Assembly (NCBI GenBank): GCA_965200355.1
Contig: OZ241351.1
Coordinates: 1,984,001-2,048,000, forward strand
Length of the DNA stretch: 64,000 nucleotides
Reading direction: 5' to 3'
From: Bin18 sp965200355
GTDB taxonomy: Bacteria; Desulfobacterota; Binatia; Bin18
Of the stretch, positions 35,552 to 42,762 are shown one piece after another. The notes below the pieces were generated by a model. It was not told the DNA's origin. It made no database searches and saw nothing but the letters and a program-made list of their open reading frames with translations. Each line of letters begins with the position of its first letter. Within the stretch, counting starts at the first letter, position 1. The translations under genes were made by a program, and so were the position numbers.

Positions 35552-36886
35552 TCAGCGTCGCACCCCCGGTGTTTCTATGGGCAGGCCCCGACCGCGCCAG
35601 GCCAGATACAATTCGAGATTCACGTAGGCGTCAGCTCCGTAGACCAGGGGTTGAGCGCGGATTGCGGTGTTGCACCAGGCAAACATGCGGTGCGTCGAAC
35701 CCAGCGTTTGCCAGCTCAGCCGGTAGATGGGGAAGCCGTTGGTCTGTCCCTGGCTGACGACCTCACCCCGTAAGCGCTGCCCGGCATAGTCAGCGTGACA
35801 ATGCCGGCACGCCAAGTCGAGTTGACCGCGGCGACGCAGGAAGAAGGCTTTGCCCGCCTCGAAAAACGGTGCGGCCAGTCCCCCGATGTCCACACGCAGT
35901 GGCATTCCGCGCGACTGAAAACTCACAAAGGCGCTGAGTGCTAACAAGGCTTCGGACTCATACGGATAGGCTTCGACCTGAAGATGCTCGGTGCGACAGC
36001 GGTTAATCCGCTGCTCCAGATTGATGAGCTTGTCGGTGCGGGGGTCGAATTGCGGATAGCGTGTCCGCACCCCAGCCATGCTTGTTGCGGCGTCTCCATG
36101 ACAATCGACACACGCCTGTTGGCGGCTACCCTGGGTGCGGTCCCATAACGTGCGGCCACGTTCGACCCATAATACCCCCGGATTGCCAAACGTATCCTCC
36201 TGTAGCTGGCGGTGTTCTTCCGATAGGTAGGTATAACCGGAGCGACGACCTTCGACCCGGTAGGGGAAGGTCTCGGGCTGCGGACGGCTCGGAGCTTGCG
36301 GAGTCTTTTGAGCCTGTGGAGTGTTCTGGCGCAGCGTCAAGAGATAGGCGACAACATCTTCGACCTCCTGCGCGCTGAGAATCGGCTGGCCCTGGTAGGC
36401 TTTGAGGATGGAATGCAGACCGCTTGTGGTATGATAGGCCGGCATGATGGAATGCGGGTTCAGCGCTTTGGGGTCAAGCAGGCGCTGGCGCAACTCGGCC
36501 GCGGTATAGCGACTCCCAACCGTGTCCAAGGGCGGTCCTACCGTACCGTGGACACGACGTTCGGATAGAGGCAACGGCTCAACATCTGGCGGTCTCTTGG
36601 ACGCCACGTTTGCCCCCGCTCCCAGCGGGAGCGGGGCGGAATCAGCCGCTGCCCGTCCTCTCTGCGGCAGGGCATGACACACGACGCAATCGCCGCGTTC
36701 CCGGTCGAGCACAAGGCGCTGTCCGCGTTCCGCCTCGCCGGGCTGGTCGGTCAACGGACCGGGAAGTTCGTCCTGCCCGGTCTGCGAGCCGCGGTTCGAC
36801 GGCTCCCCGTGGGCGTCGAGAGCGCTCAGCACGAGCAGACCGAGCCCCACTGTAATGACAAACGCTTTCCAATCGCTTCCGGGCAT
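35552..36886 (-). CDS. SoxX-SoxA fused c-type cytochrome
   Basis: The 444-residue exported protein combines two Sox subunits. After a signal segment (VITVGLGLLVLSALDAHG), a SoxX-like part has heme motif CVVCH (67-71) and a methionine ligand region HSIMPAYH. The SoxA-like part has CVDCH (259-263), CRHCH (360-364) and the cysteine ligand in FAWCNTAIRAQ (Cys405), as in diheme SoxA. SoxXA couples a sulfur substrate to the SoxY carrier cysteine, releasing electrons. It is the last gene of the operon, 13 bp after soxF. Separate soxX and soxA genes are the common state, so the fusion is unusual. Confidence 0.85.
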   Translation of the reverse strand: MPGSDWKAFVITVGLGLLVLSALDAHGEPSNRGSQTGQDELPGPLTDQPGEAERGQRLVLDRERGDCVVCHALPQRGRAAADSAPLPLGAGANVASKRPPDVEPLPLSERRVHGTVGPPLDTVGSRYTAAELRQRLLDPKALNPHSIMPAYHTTSGLHSILKAYQGQPILSAQEVEDVVAYLLTLRQNTPQAQKTPQAPSRPQPETFPYRVEGRRSGYTYLSEEHRQLQEDTFGNPGVLWVERGRTLWDRTQGSRQQACVDCHGDAATSMAGVRTRYPQFDPRTDKLINLEQRINRCRTEHLQVEAYPYESEALLALSAFVSFQSRGMPLRVDIGGLAAPFFEAGKAFFLRRRGQLDLACRHCHADYAGQRLRGEVVSQGQTNGFPIYRLSWQTLGSTHRMFAWCNTAIRAQPLVYGADAYVNLELYLAWRGRGLPIETPGVRR

Positions 36887-36899
36887 TGTCACCGCGCCT

Positions 36900-38174
36900 T
36901 TACCCAAACGTGTCGGCGGTAATATTGGCATACCACGAGCGGGCGTAGGCTGCTTCAAGCGCGCGGGTGGTGTGTGGCGCGTCAAGTGGACTCGTGCCGC
37001 TCGACCCTGGGACGATCTGAATCGTGTCGTTTTCCACGCCATACACCGCGCTCACAGAGATACCGTAGTCAGGCGCAACAAGGCTGTAGCAGGTATTGAG
37101 CAATGCCGGCGGCCTGACCGGCCTACCCCGCAGCAGGGCCACAATGGCCGCAGCGCAGACCTTGGCCTGATTGTTGGCGCTAAAGGCGGATTTGGGCATG
37201 GGGTTGGCGAGGGCCGCGTCGCCAATAATATGAATGTTGGCGTGTACCCGGGATTCGAATGTGTCGCCATGTATGGCACACCAACCGGTGCCCGCGTCAA
37301 GGCCACCCACCCGCGCAATTGCTGCCGCCCGCTGCGGGGCAATGATATTGGCCACCGCGGGCGTATACTCGTCAAACTCGGTGCGGACGAGGCCGGCGCG
37401 GGTATCAACCTGAATGACTCGCCCGCCCTGTGCGCCCGGCACCCATTCGAGCAGACCTGGATACAAGCGCTCCCACGCGGCTAGAAACAGGGCATCCTTG
37501 GTAAAACTGTCCTTGGCGTCCAGCACCAAGACTTTTGATTTTGGCTTATGATTTTTGAGATAGTGGGCGATCAAGCTAGCCCGCTCATACGGTCCTGGTG
37601 GACAGCGGTAGGGCGTCTCCGGCGCACTGATAACCACCAGCCCCCCATCTGGCATGGCCTCCAGTTGGCGGCGCAGCAGCCGCGTTTGCGAACCGGCCTG
37701 CCAGGCGTGTGGAAACACCGTACTGGCCGTGGCGTCGTACCCGGCTATCGCCCCCCAGCGCAGTTCAACACCAGGGGATAAAACCAGTTTGTCATAGGCC
37801 AGGCGACGACCATCACTAAGTGTGAGTATCTGAGCGGTCGGCTCAAACGCCCGAGCGGGGGCCTGGACGACCCGGACGCCATAGCGTTTCTGGAGCCGCT
37901 GGTAGGTATAGGTCAACCCGGCCAGCGGCTGGAGGCCGACCAGGGCCGCGTTGCTGAACGGACAGGTGATAAACTGAAGCTGCGGCGTCACCAGCGTGAC
38001 CTCAAGGCCGGGGTCGGCCAGGCGTAAGTATTTGGCACAGGTCGCCCCACCAAAACCACCCCCAACAACGACGACCTTGGCAGGGGTATGCGCCCGCGGG
38101 CTGCCGGCCAGCAGCCGGGCAAGGGGGAGGCCGGCGGCCAGGCTGAAGAATTGACGGCGGGTGAAAAAGGACAT
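36900..38174 (-). CDS. SoxF/FccB flavoprotein, sulfide dehydrogenase subunit
   Basis: The 424-residue protein has a twin-arginine signal (FTRRQFFSLAAGLPLARLL), the FAD motif VVVVGGGFGGATCAKYL, and the redox cysteine region FITCPFSNAALVG. Later blocks YRCPPGPYERASLIAHYL and DAALANPMPKSAFSANNQ match flavocytochrome c sulfide dehydrogenase. It should oxidise sulfide in the periplasm with the small cytochrome encoded immediately before it; that gene's TAG directly abuts this ATG. Confidence 0.9.
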   Translation of the reverse strand: MSFFTRRQFFSLAAGLPLARLLAGSPRAHTPAKVVVVGGGFGGATCAKYLRLADPGLEVTLVTPQLQFITCPFSNAALVGLQPLAGLTYTYQRLQKRYGVRVVQAPARAFEPTAQILTLSDGRRLAYDKLVLSPGVELRWGAIAGYDATASTVFPHAWQAGSQTRLLRRQLEAMPDGGLVVISAPETPYRCPPGPYERASLIAHYLKNHKPKSKVLVLDAKDSFTKDALFLAAWERLYPGLLEWVPGAQGGRVIQVDTRAGLVRTEFDEYTPAVANIIAPQRAAAIARVGGLDAGTGWCAIHGDTFESRVHANIHIIGDAALANPMPKSAFSANNQAKVCAAAIVALLRGRPVRPPALLNTCYSLVAPDYGISVSAVYGVENDTIQIVPGSSGTSPLDAPHTTRALEAAYARSWYANITADTFG

Positions 38175-38498
38175 CTACTGTTGTTTACGCGGTCGTCTAG
38201 CCGCGAAATAGGCCGTTACGGCCTCAATGTCTGCCTCACTCAGCCCCCGAGCAATCTGATTCATGACGGTCCCCTGACGCTCCTCGGTCCGAAACGCCCA
38301 CATCGCCGCCCCGAATTGTGCGGCTGACAGGGTGTCGAGTGCAGGAACAGCGCCCTGACTCCGCCCATCAGGACCATGACAGGCCGCGCAGGCCTGCGCC
38401 CACGCCACACCACGGGCCGGGAGAGGGCCGGCGCTCGCCAGGGCAGGGGCGAGCAGCAGAACGAGGAGGGGTTGCGCCAGGACCAGGAGCCGTTTCAT
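38175..38498 (-). CDS. Small monoheme cytochrome c (SoxE/FccA-like)
   Basis: The 107-residue protein has a signal peptide (LLVLAQPLLVLLLAPALASA) and one heme site CAACHGPDGRS, with a probable methionine ligand in TVMNQIARGLS. It resembles the heme subunit partner of FccB or a class I c-553 cytochrome. ATG 38498 overlaps the soxZ stop (ATGA). It probably carries electrons from SoxF. Confidence 0.85.
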   Translation of the reverse strand: MKRLLVLAQPLLVLLLAPALASAGPLPARGVAWAQACAACHGPDGRSQGAVPALDTLSAAQFGAAMWAFRTEERQGTVMNQIARGLSEADIEAVTAYFAARRPRKQQ

Positions 38499-38818
38499 GG
38501 GCTGACCGTGAGCCCTACGCGCTCGGATGTGGTGACTCCGGCATCGTCTGTCCACACACACTCCAACTCGCCCGACACGTCCGCGGTGGTAAAAAACGAG
38601 AAATACGGATTAGCGGCAATGCCAGGAAAGAGTTCCGCGTGGAAAACCTCCGTTCCGTTGTACAGACAGCGAACCGTATGCACGATGTTTTTGGGAATCC
38701 GCTGGCCCACGTTGTTATACCGGAAGCCCGTTTCCATGGGATGGCGGATGAGCAAACGCACCTCAAAGACCGCGCCGCGTTTGACCATCTCAGGGACTTT
38801 GATTCTCGCCTTGGCCAT
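38495..38818 (-). CDS. soxZ: SoxZ, sulfur-carrier complex subunit
   Basis: The 107-residue protein matches SoxZ length and content: MAKARIKVPEMVKRGAVFEV, RHPMETGFR and HTVRCLYNGTEVFHAEL. SoxZ pairs with SoxY to present the thiol-bound sulfur intermediate to other Sox enzymes. No signal peptide is present, as expected for export as a SoxYZ complex on the SoxY Tat signal. ATG 38818 is chosen over a longer frame that runs into soxY. Confidence 0.93.
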   Translation of the reverse strand: MAKARIKVPEMVKRGAVFEVRLLIRHPMETGFRYNNVGQRIPKNIVHTVRCLYNGTEVFHAELFPGIAANPYFSFFTTADVSGELECVWTDDAGVTTSERVGLTVSP

Positions 38819-38834
38819 AGCGTATGCAGTCTGG

Positions 38835-39308
38835 TCAGCTCCCCTCAACACAGGCCGCGGCCGTAACAACGACTTGTGCGCTTGCCATCCAGGCCGTGCC
38901 GTCATTCATGACCGCCACCGCCACCACCTGCTGGCTGCCGGCCAGTCGAATGCGGGTGTGGACCTCGGCCCGTCCGGTCTGCGGCCCCAGGGCGAAGCGG
39001 GCAATAACCGGCCTGGGGTTCTTTTCCGAAAAAATATGAATCTGCCTCACATGGGCCTGGGGTGTCATCGGACTCTCGACGTGGACCCGCAGCCGGACGG
39101 AGTGGCCACTTTCGGCCAGGGTGGGCAGGGTGAGTGTGACACGACCGACCTGGGGCAGGACCCCTCCGGTTGTCTGGCGAACGAGCGGCACGAGCTGCTC
39201 GGGAAGAGCGCCGGCCGGCCGCGCCTTTCTGAGCGGCATGAACAGGCCGCCCAGCAGGCCAACCAGGACATGCCGGCGTGACAGGCGACTAGGCCGGGCG
39301 TAAATCAT
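38835..39308 (-). CDS. soxY: SoxY, sulfur carrier with altered C-terminal tail
   Basis: The 157-residue protein has a twin-arginine signal (LSRRHVLVGLLGGLF), the SoxY immunoglobulin-like body (VGRVTLTLPTLAESGHSV, HIFSEKNPRPVIARF) and a C-terminal cysteine near the end. The canonical tail is Gly-Gly-Cys-Gly-Gly; here the last residues are AAACVEGS. The cysteine that carries sulfur is kept, but its glycine swinging arm is not. The ATG lies within the end of the molybdenum subunit gene (20-bp overlap), giving translational coupling to it. Confidence 0.85.
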   Translation of the reverse strand: MIYARPSRLSRRHVLVGLLGGLFMPLRKARPAGALPEQLVPLVRQTTGGVLPQVGRVTLTLPTLAESGHSVRLRVHVESPMTPQAHVRQIHIFSEKNPRPVIARFALGPQTGRAEVHTRIRLAGSQQVVAVAVMNDGTAWMASAQVVVTAAACVEGS

Positions 39309-41469
39309 GGTTCTTCAACGGCAACGAACGAATGCGTTTGCCGGTGGCCGCAAAGATGGCATTACACAGCGCCGGCGCCAGCGGGGCCAGGCCGGGCTCG
39401 CCGGCGCCACCCCAAAAACCGCCCGTCGGCTTGAGGACCACTTCGACCGGGGGCATCTCGGCAAGGCGCATCATCTGGTAGTCATGAAAATTCGACTGTT
39501 CAACCCGCCCATCCTTGATGGTGATTTCTCCGTACAGGGCGGCGGTCAGGCCGTACACGACGCTGCCTTCGATCTGCGCCCGGACCGAATCAGGATTGGC
39601 CACATAGCCACAGTTAATACCGACCACCACCCGATGTATTTTTAACTCGCCTTGCTCATCGACTGCGGCTTCAATTACCGCCGCAGTATAGCTCCCGTAG
39701 GAGTCCTGTACGGCAATCCCACGCTGGACGCCTTGCGGCAGCCGGCGGTCCCAGCCGGCGGCCTCGGCGACCGCGTCCAGAATAGCTAGGTCCTTCGACG
39801 CCTGGGGGGTCTGGAGCAGGGCGCGTCGAAACTGATATGGGTCCTGCCCGGCCGCATGGGCTAACTCATCAATAAAACTCTCCCGAAAAAACGGATTATG
39901 GGTATGCGCCACGGCCCGCCACGGCCCGGGCGGTACGTGGGTGTTGCGCATGGCGTATTCCATATGCAGGTTTGGAAAGGCATACGGGGCGTCAGCAAAG
40001 GTGCGTACCCCGACCATATCCACCCCGTCCCGAATCAGTTGGGGGCGGACCGCACTGAAAATCGACTGCTCGGCCTGGCGCACGGTCCAGGCGGTGGGTT
40101 GCCCAGAAGCGTTGAGCGCGGCTTTCATGCGAACCAGGGCCACCGGCCGATAACGACCGTGCTGGATATCCTCTTCTCTGGACCAGATCAATTGCACCGG
40201 GGTGCCGGGCATGGTTTTGGCAATCCTGACGGCCTGGCGCACAAACTCGATGTGCATCCCGCGCCGGCCAAAGCCTCCCCCGAGATGGACCTTGTGGACC
40301 TCGACCCGACTCACTGGCACGGCCGCGGTTTCAGCCGTCACGGCCGCGGTGGCCTCGCTGTTCTGGGCCGGCGCCCAGACGTCAACCCGCTGCTCCGTAT
40401 ACCGCGCCGTACAGTTTTGGGGTTCCATAGTGGCGTGCTCAAGATAGGGGGCGTAGTAGTCGGCTTCAAGCGTGGTAGCCGCGCTGGCAAACGCGCTGTC
40501 GATATCGCCTTCCTGCCGCGAGACCGGCGCTTTTTCCAGTTGTAGGCCCTCGCGCAGAAACTCCAGGATGCTGTCGCTGCTGACGTGGGCGTGCTCCCCA
40601 AAATCCCACTCAACCGGGAGCGCCCGCAGCGCCTGCTGGGCGTTCCACCAGCTTTCCTTGGCAACGACGACAACCGCATCTTCCAGAGGAACGACCTTGA
40701 CCACTCCGCGCATGTCGGCAATTTTTTCCGCGTCTGCGCTTTTCAGGCTGCCGCCGAACACCGGGCAGTGGGCAATCGCGGCATAGACCATGCCGGGCAG
40801 CCGGGTATCAATCGCAAACGCGGTCTTGCCCGTCACCTTATCCGGGATATCAAACCGCTGGGCCGGCTGGCCAAGCAGAGTCCAGTCCGCGGGGTCTTTG
40901 AGCCGTGGATTTTCGGGGATGTCGAGCGTGGCCGCTTCGGCTGCCACCGCTCCAAAACTGACCTGCCGCTGGGTTGGGGTATGGGTGATGAGACTGCCAC
41001 CGGCAACACATTCTGCGACCGGCACGCCCCAGCGCTGGGCCGCGGCCGTGGTCAGCATCAGCCGGGCCGCGGCGCCGGCGGTGCGCAGATACTCCTGGCT
41101 GTCACGAATTGACCGGCTGCCGCCGGTCAGCATGGTCCGAAAAATCCGGTTGCGCCGTAGATGCTCGCTCGTTGACGCATACTCGGCCTGCACCTTGTTC
41201 CAGTCACACCCCAACTCTTCGGCAACCAGCATGGGCAGGCCGGTAAAACTGCCCTGGCCCATTTCCACCCGGGCCACCCGAATAATAATCGTGTCATCCG
41301 GTCGGACCAGGACCCAGGCCGTGACTTCAGGACTGTTTTCAGCCTCAGCGCTCTGCTCCGCCGCTGCCAAGTCGGACTTTGGCAGTGTCACCTCCAGGAG
41401 CAGGCCGCCCCCAACCACAGCCGAGCGTAATAAAAACGAACGCCGGGACATATGCACACTCTGTTTCAT
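39289..41469 (-). CDS. Tat-exported xanthine-oxidase-family molybdenum subunit (isoquinoline 1-oxidoreductase beta-like)
   Basis: The 726-residue protein has a twin-arginine signal (MSRRSFLLRSAVVGGGLLL), early molybdopterin motifs VARVEMGQGSFTGLPMLVAEEL and LTGGSRSIRDS, and a middle HLGGGFGRRG block. The family glutamate base is near the C terminus in WGGAGEPGLAPLAPAL. This is the IorB/AldH form that works without an FAD subunit. ATG 41469 has AAGGA 7 bp upstream. Its 3' end overlaps soxY by 20 bp, and a 2Fe-2S subunit gene precedes it. Family enzymes hydroxylate N-heterocycles or aldehydes; the substrate here is unknown and the Sox link is new to me. Confidence 0.9.
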   Translation of the reverse strand: MKQSVHMSRRSFLLRSAVVGGGLLLEVTLPKSDLAAAEQSAEAENSPEVTAWVLVRPDDTIIIRVARVEMGQGSFTGLPMLVAEELGCDWNKVQAEYASTSEHLRRNRIFRTMLTGGSRSIRDSQEYLRTAGAAARLMLTTAAAQRWGVPVAECVAGGSLITHTPTQRQVSFGAVAAEAATLDIPENPRLKDPADWTLLGQPAQRFDIPDKVTGKTAFAIDTRLPGMVYAAIAHCPVFGGSLKSADAEKIADMRGVVKVVPLEDAVVVVAKESWWNAQQALRALPVEWDFGEHAHVSSDSILEFLREGLQLEKAPVSRQEGDIDSAFASAATTLEADYYAPYLEHATMEPQNCTARYTEQRVDVWAPAQNSEATAAVTAETAAVPVSRVEVHKVHLGGGFGRRGMHIEFVRQAVRIAKTMPGTPVQLIWSREEDIQHGRYRPVALVRMKAALNASGQPTAWTVRQAEQSIFSAVRPQLIRDGVDMVGVRTFADAPYAFPNLHMEYAMRNTHVPPGPWRAVAHTHNPFFRESFIDELAHAAGQDPYQFRRALLQTPQASKDLAILDAVAEAAGWDRRLPQGVQRGIAVQDSYGSYTAAVIEAAVDEQGELKIHRVVVGINCGYVANPDSVRAQIEGSVVYGLTAALYGEITIKDGRVEQSNFHDYQMMRLAEMPPVEVVLKPTGGFWGGAGEPGLAPLAPALCNAIFAATGKRIRSLPLKNHDLRPA

Positions 41470-41497
41470 CGCCACGTCCTTCTCTTCCCTGCTTGCT

Positions 41498-41536
41498 GCT
41501 TTCCACTAACCACTAACCACTAACTACTCTCCACTA
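41498..41536. repeat. Short AGTGGTT-type simple repeat
   Basis: The plus strand reads CCACTAACCACTAACCACTAAC, that is, repeated copies of AGTGGTT on the minus strand. The same repeat recurs at 52396-52466 and 53005-53057, in each case beside minus-strand or convergent gene ends. Confidence 0.6.
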
Positions 41537-41981
41537 CCTCCCTCGCCGCGGTATGAATAGCGGCCCGAATACGCCCATACGTCCCGCAGCGGCAGATATT
41601 CGTCACGGCTGCGTTAATATCCGCATCGGTCGGTTGGGGCTTTTTCTTCAGCAGGGCCGCGGCGGACATAATCACGCCGGTCTGACAATAGCCGCACTGT
41701 GGCACCTGATGTTCAACCCAGGCCCGCTGCAAGGGGTGACTACCATCCGTGGAGAGCCCCTCTATGGTCGTAATGTTCTTGCCGGCGGCAATGGAGACCG
41801 GCATAACGCAGGAGCGCGCCGGTTCGCCATCCAGATGGACGGTGCAGGCCCCACACAGGGACATGCCGCAGCCGAATTTCGTCCCGGTCAGCCCCAGGAT
41901 ATCGCGCAAGACCCACAGCAGCCGCATGTCCGAACTGACATCAACGCGGTGTTCTTTTCCGTTCACGCTCAGAGCAATCAT
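41520..41981 (-). CDS. 2Fe-2S subunit of molybdenum hydroxylase (isoquinoline 1-oxidoreductase alpha-like)
   Basis: The 153-residue protein has the plant-type ferredoxin cluster ligands GTKFGCGMSLCGACTVHLDG and the second cluster QCGYCQTGVIM and ICRCGTYGRIR. It passes electrons out of the molybdenum subunit encoded 50 bp downstream. It lacks a signal peptide, so it should be carried across the membrane with the Tat-tagged large subunit. AAGGAG precedes ATG 41981. It is the first gene of the operon that continues into soxYZ. Confidence 0.93.
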   Translation of the reverse strand: MIALSVNGKEHRVDVSSDMRLLWVLRDILGLTGTKFGCGMSLCGACTVHLDGEPARSCVMPVSIAAGKNITTIEGLSTDGSHPLQRAWVEHQVPQCGYCQTGVIMSAAALLKKKPQPTDADINAAVTNICRCGTYGRIRAAIHTAAREVVESS

Positions 41982-42139
41982 GCTGACTCCTTTTTCCTCA
42001 CAGGCCCGTTTCATCGCCTAGCTTGAAAGACCACCAATCGTCTGTCAAGCATAGAGGTGTGACAAGTGTGACAGATGCGGATGAACCGGCATAGACTGTC
42101 AGCGCAACGAAGCCTAAAGTAAAACCTACGAGATTCACC

Positions 42140-42343
42140 ATGATGCGGACTATTGAAGCCACAATCGACAGAGACGGGCGGGTGCATTTGTCGGAGCCGG
42201 TACAGCTTCCTGAAGCCCGGCGTGCGATAGTGACTATTCTTGAAGAGGAGCCACGCCCAATCCCATCAGCGGCACTACTCAGCGAAGAATCGCTGGCCAA
42301 AGACTGGAACCGTCCAGAAGAAGATGAAGCGTGGAGCCATTAG
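42140..42343 (+). CDS. Type II antitoxin-like protein
   Basis: The 67-residue protein has an AbrB/MazE-like beta N terminus (MRTIEATIDRDGRVHLSEPV) and an acidic tail (SEESLAKDWNRPEEDEAW) of the type that binds a toxin. Its end overlaps a MazF/PemK-like frame by 20 bp, the usual toxin-antitoxin arrangement. The direct repeats of GTGACA near 42059-42073 upstream could be autoregulatory. Confidence 0.7.
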   Translation: MMRTIEATIDRDGRVHLSEPVQLPEARRAIVTILEEEPRPIPSAALLSEESLAKDWNRPEEDEAWSH

Positions 42344-42500
42344 ATCAAGATCGGTAGTCATTGTCAGATTCCCGTTTCCTGACCTCTCTGCCTCAAAACT
42401 CCGGCCCGCTCTTGTTATGGCAACCTTGGATCGTGACGATCTGATTCTTTGTCAAATCACGAGCAAAGCGTATTCAGATCCGCTGGCTATAGAGATCTGA
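42324..42500 (+). pseudogene. Truncated MazF/PemK-type toxin
   Basis: The frame reads SVVIVRFPFPDLSASKLRPALVMATLDRDD at its core and ends after LAIEI at residue 58. Intact PemK/MazF ribonuclease toxins are about 110 residues, and the first half here matches the family (FPFPDLS...KLRPALV). The C-terminal half is missing, and the following bases belong to a minus-strand frame. Likely inactive. Confidence 0.65.
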
Positions 42501-42503
42501 TAG

Positions 42504-42665
42504 TCAACCCATTTGCTCAAGCAGATACGCGCCCAAGCGTTCCAGCACGAATAGGATTTGTTGATAGCCCTCGGCGTCTTTCAGGGCAGTGGCCCTGGCC
42601 TCACGGAATTCGTCCCGAAAATACAAGGCTACTTGAGGGTACATTTTCTGTTCCTGGTTGTGCAT
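42504..42665 (-). CDS. Short hypothetical protein, probably truncated
   Basis: A 53-residue frame reads VALYFRDEFREARATALKDA then EGYQQILFVLERLGAYLLEQ, a well-formed charged helix. It ends 3 bp from where the truncated toxin ends on the opposite strand. The composition looks like real coding sequence, but the frame may have lost its 3' part at the same recombination point. Family unknown. Confidence 0.4.
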   Translation of the reverse strand: MHNQEQKMYPQVALYFRDEFREARATALKDAEGYQQILFVLERLGAYLLEQMG

Positions 42666-42667
42666 TT

Positions 42668-42762
42668 CCCCCTCACCCTAGCCCTCTCCCTCCAGGGGAG
42701 AGGGGAAACGAAAGGTGTTATGCTCACTGGCTATCCCTCTCTCCAGGGGGGAGGGCTAGGGC
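42668..42762. repeat. Palindromic CCCTAGCCCTC repeat pair
   Basis: CCCTAGCCCTCTCCCTCCAGGGGAGAGG is mirrored by CCTCTCTCCAGGGGGGAGGGCTAGGG, forming nested inverted repeats just beyond the amine oxidase stop. The family recurs at 58189-58232 and, varied, inside the mod gene at 57043-57116. It may also act as a transcription stop for the leftward operon. Confidence 0.75.
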
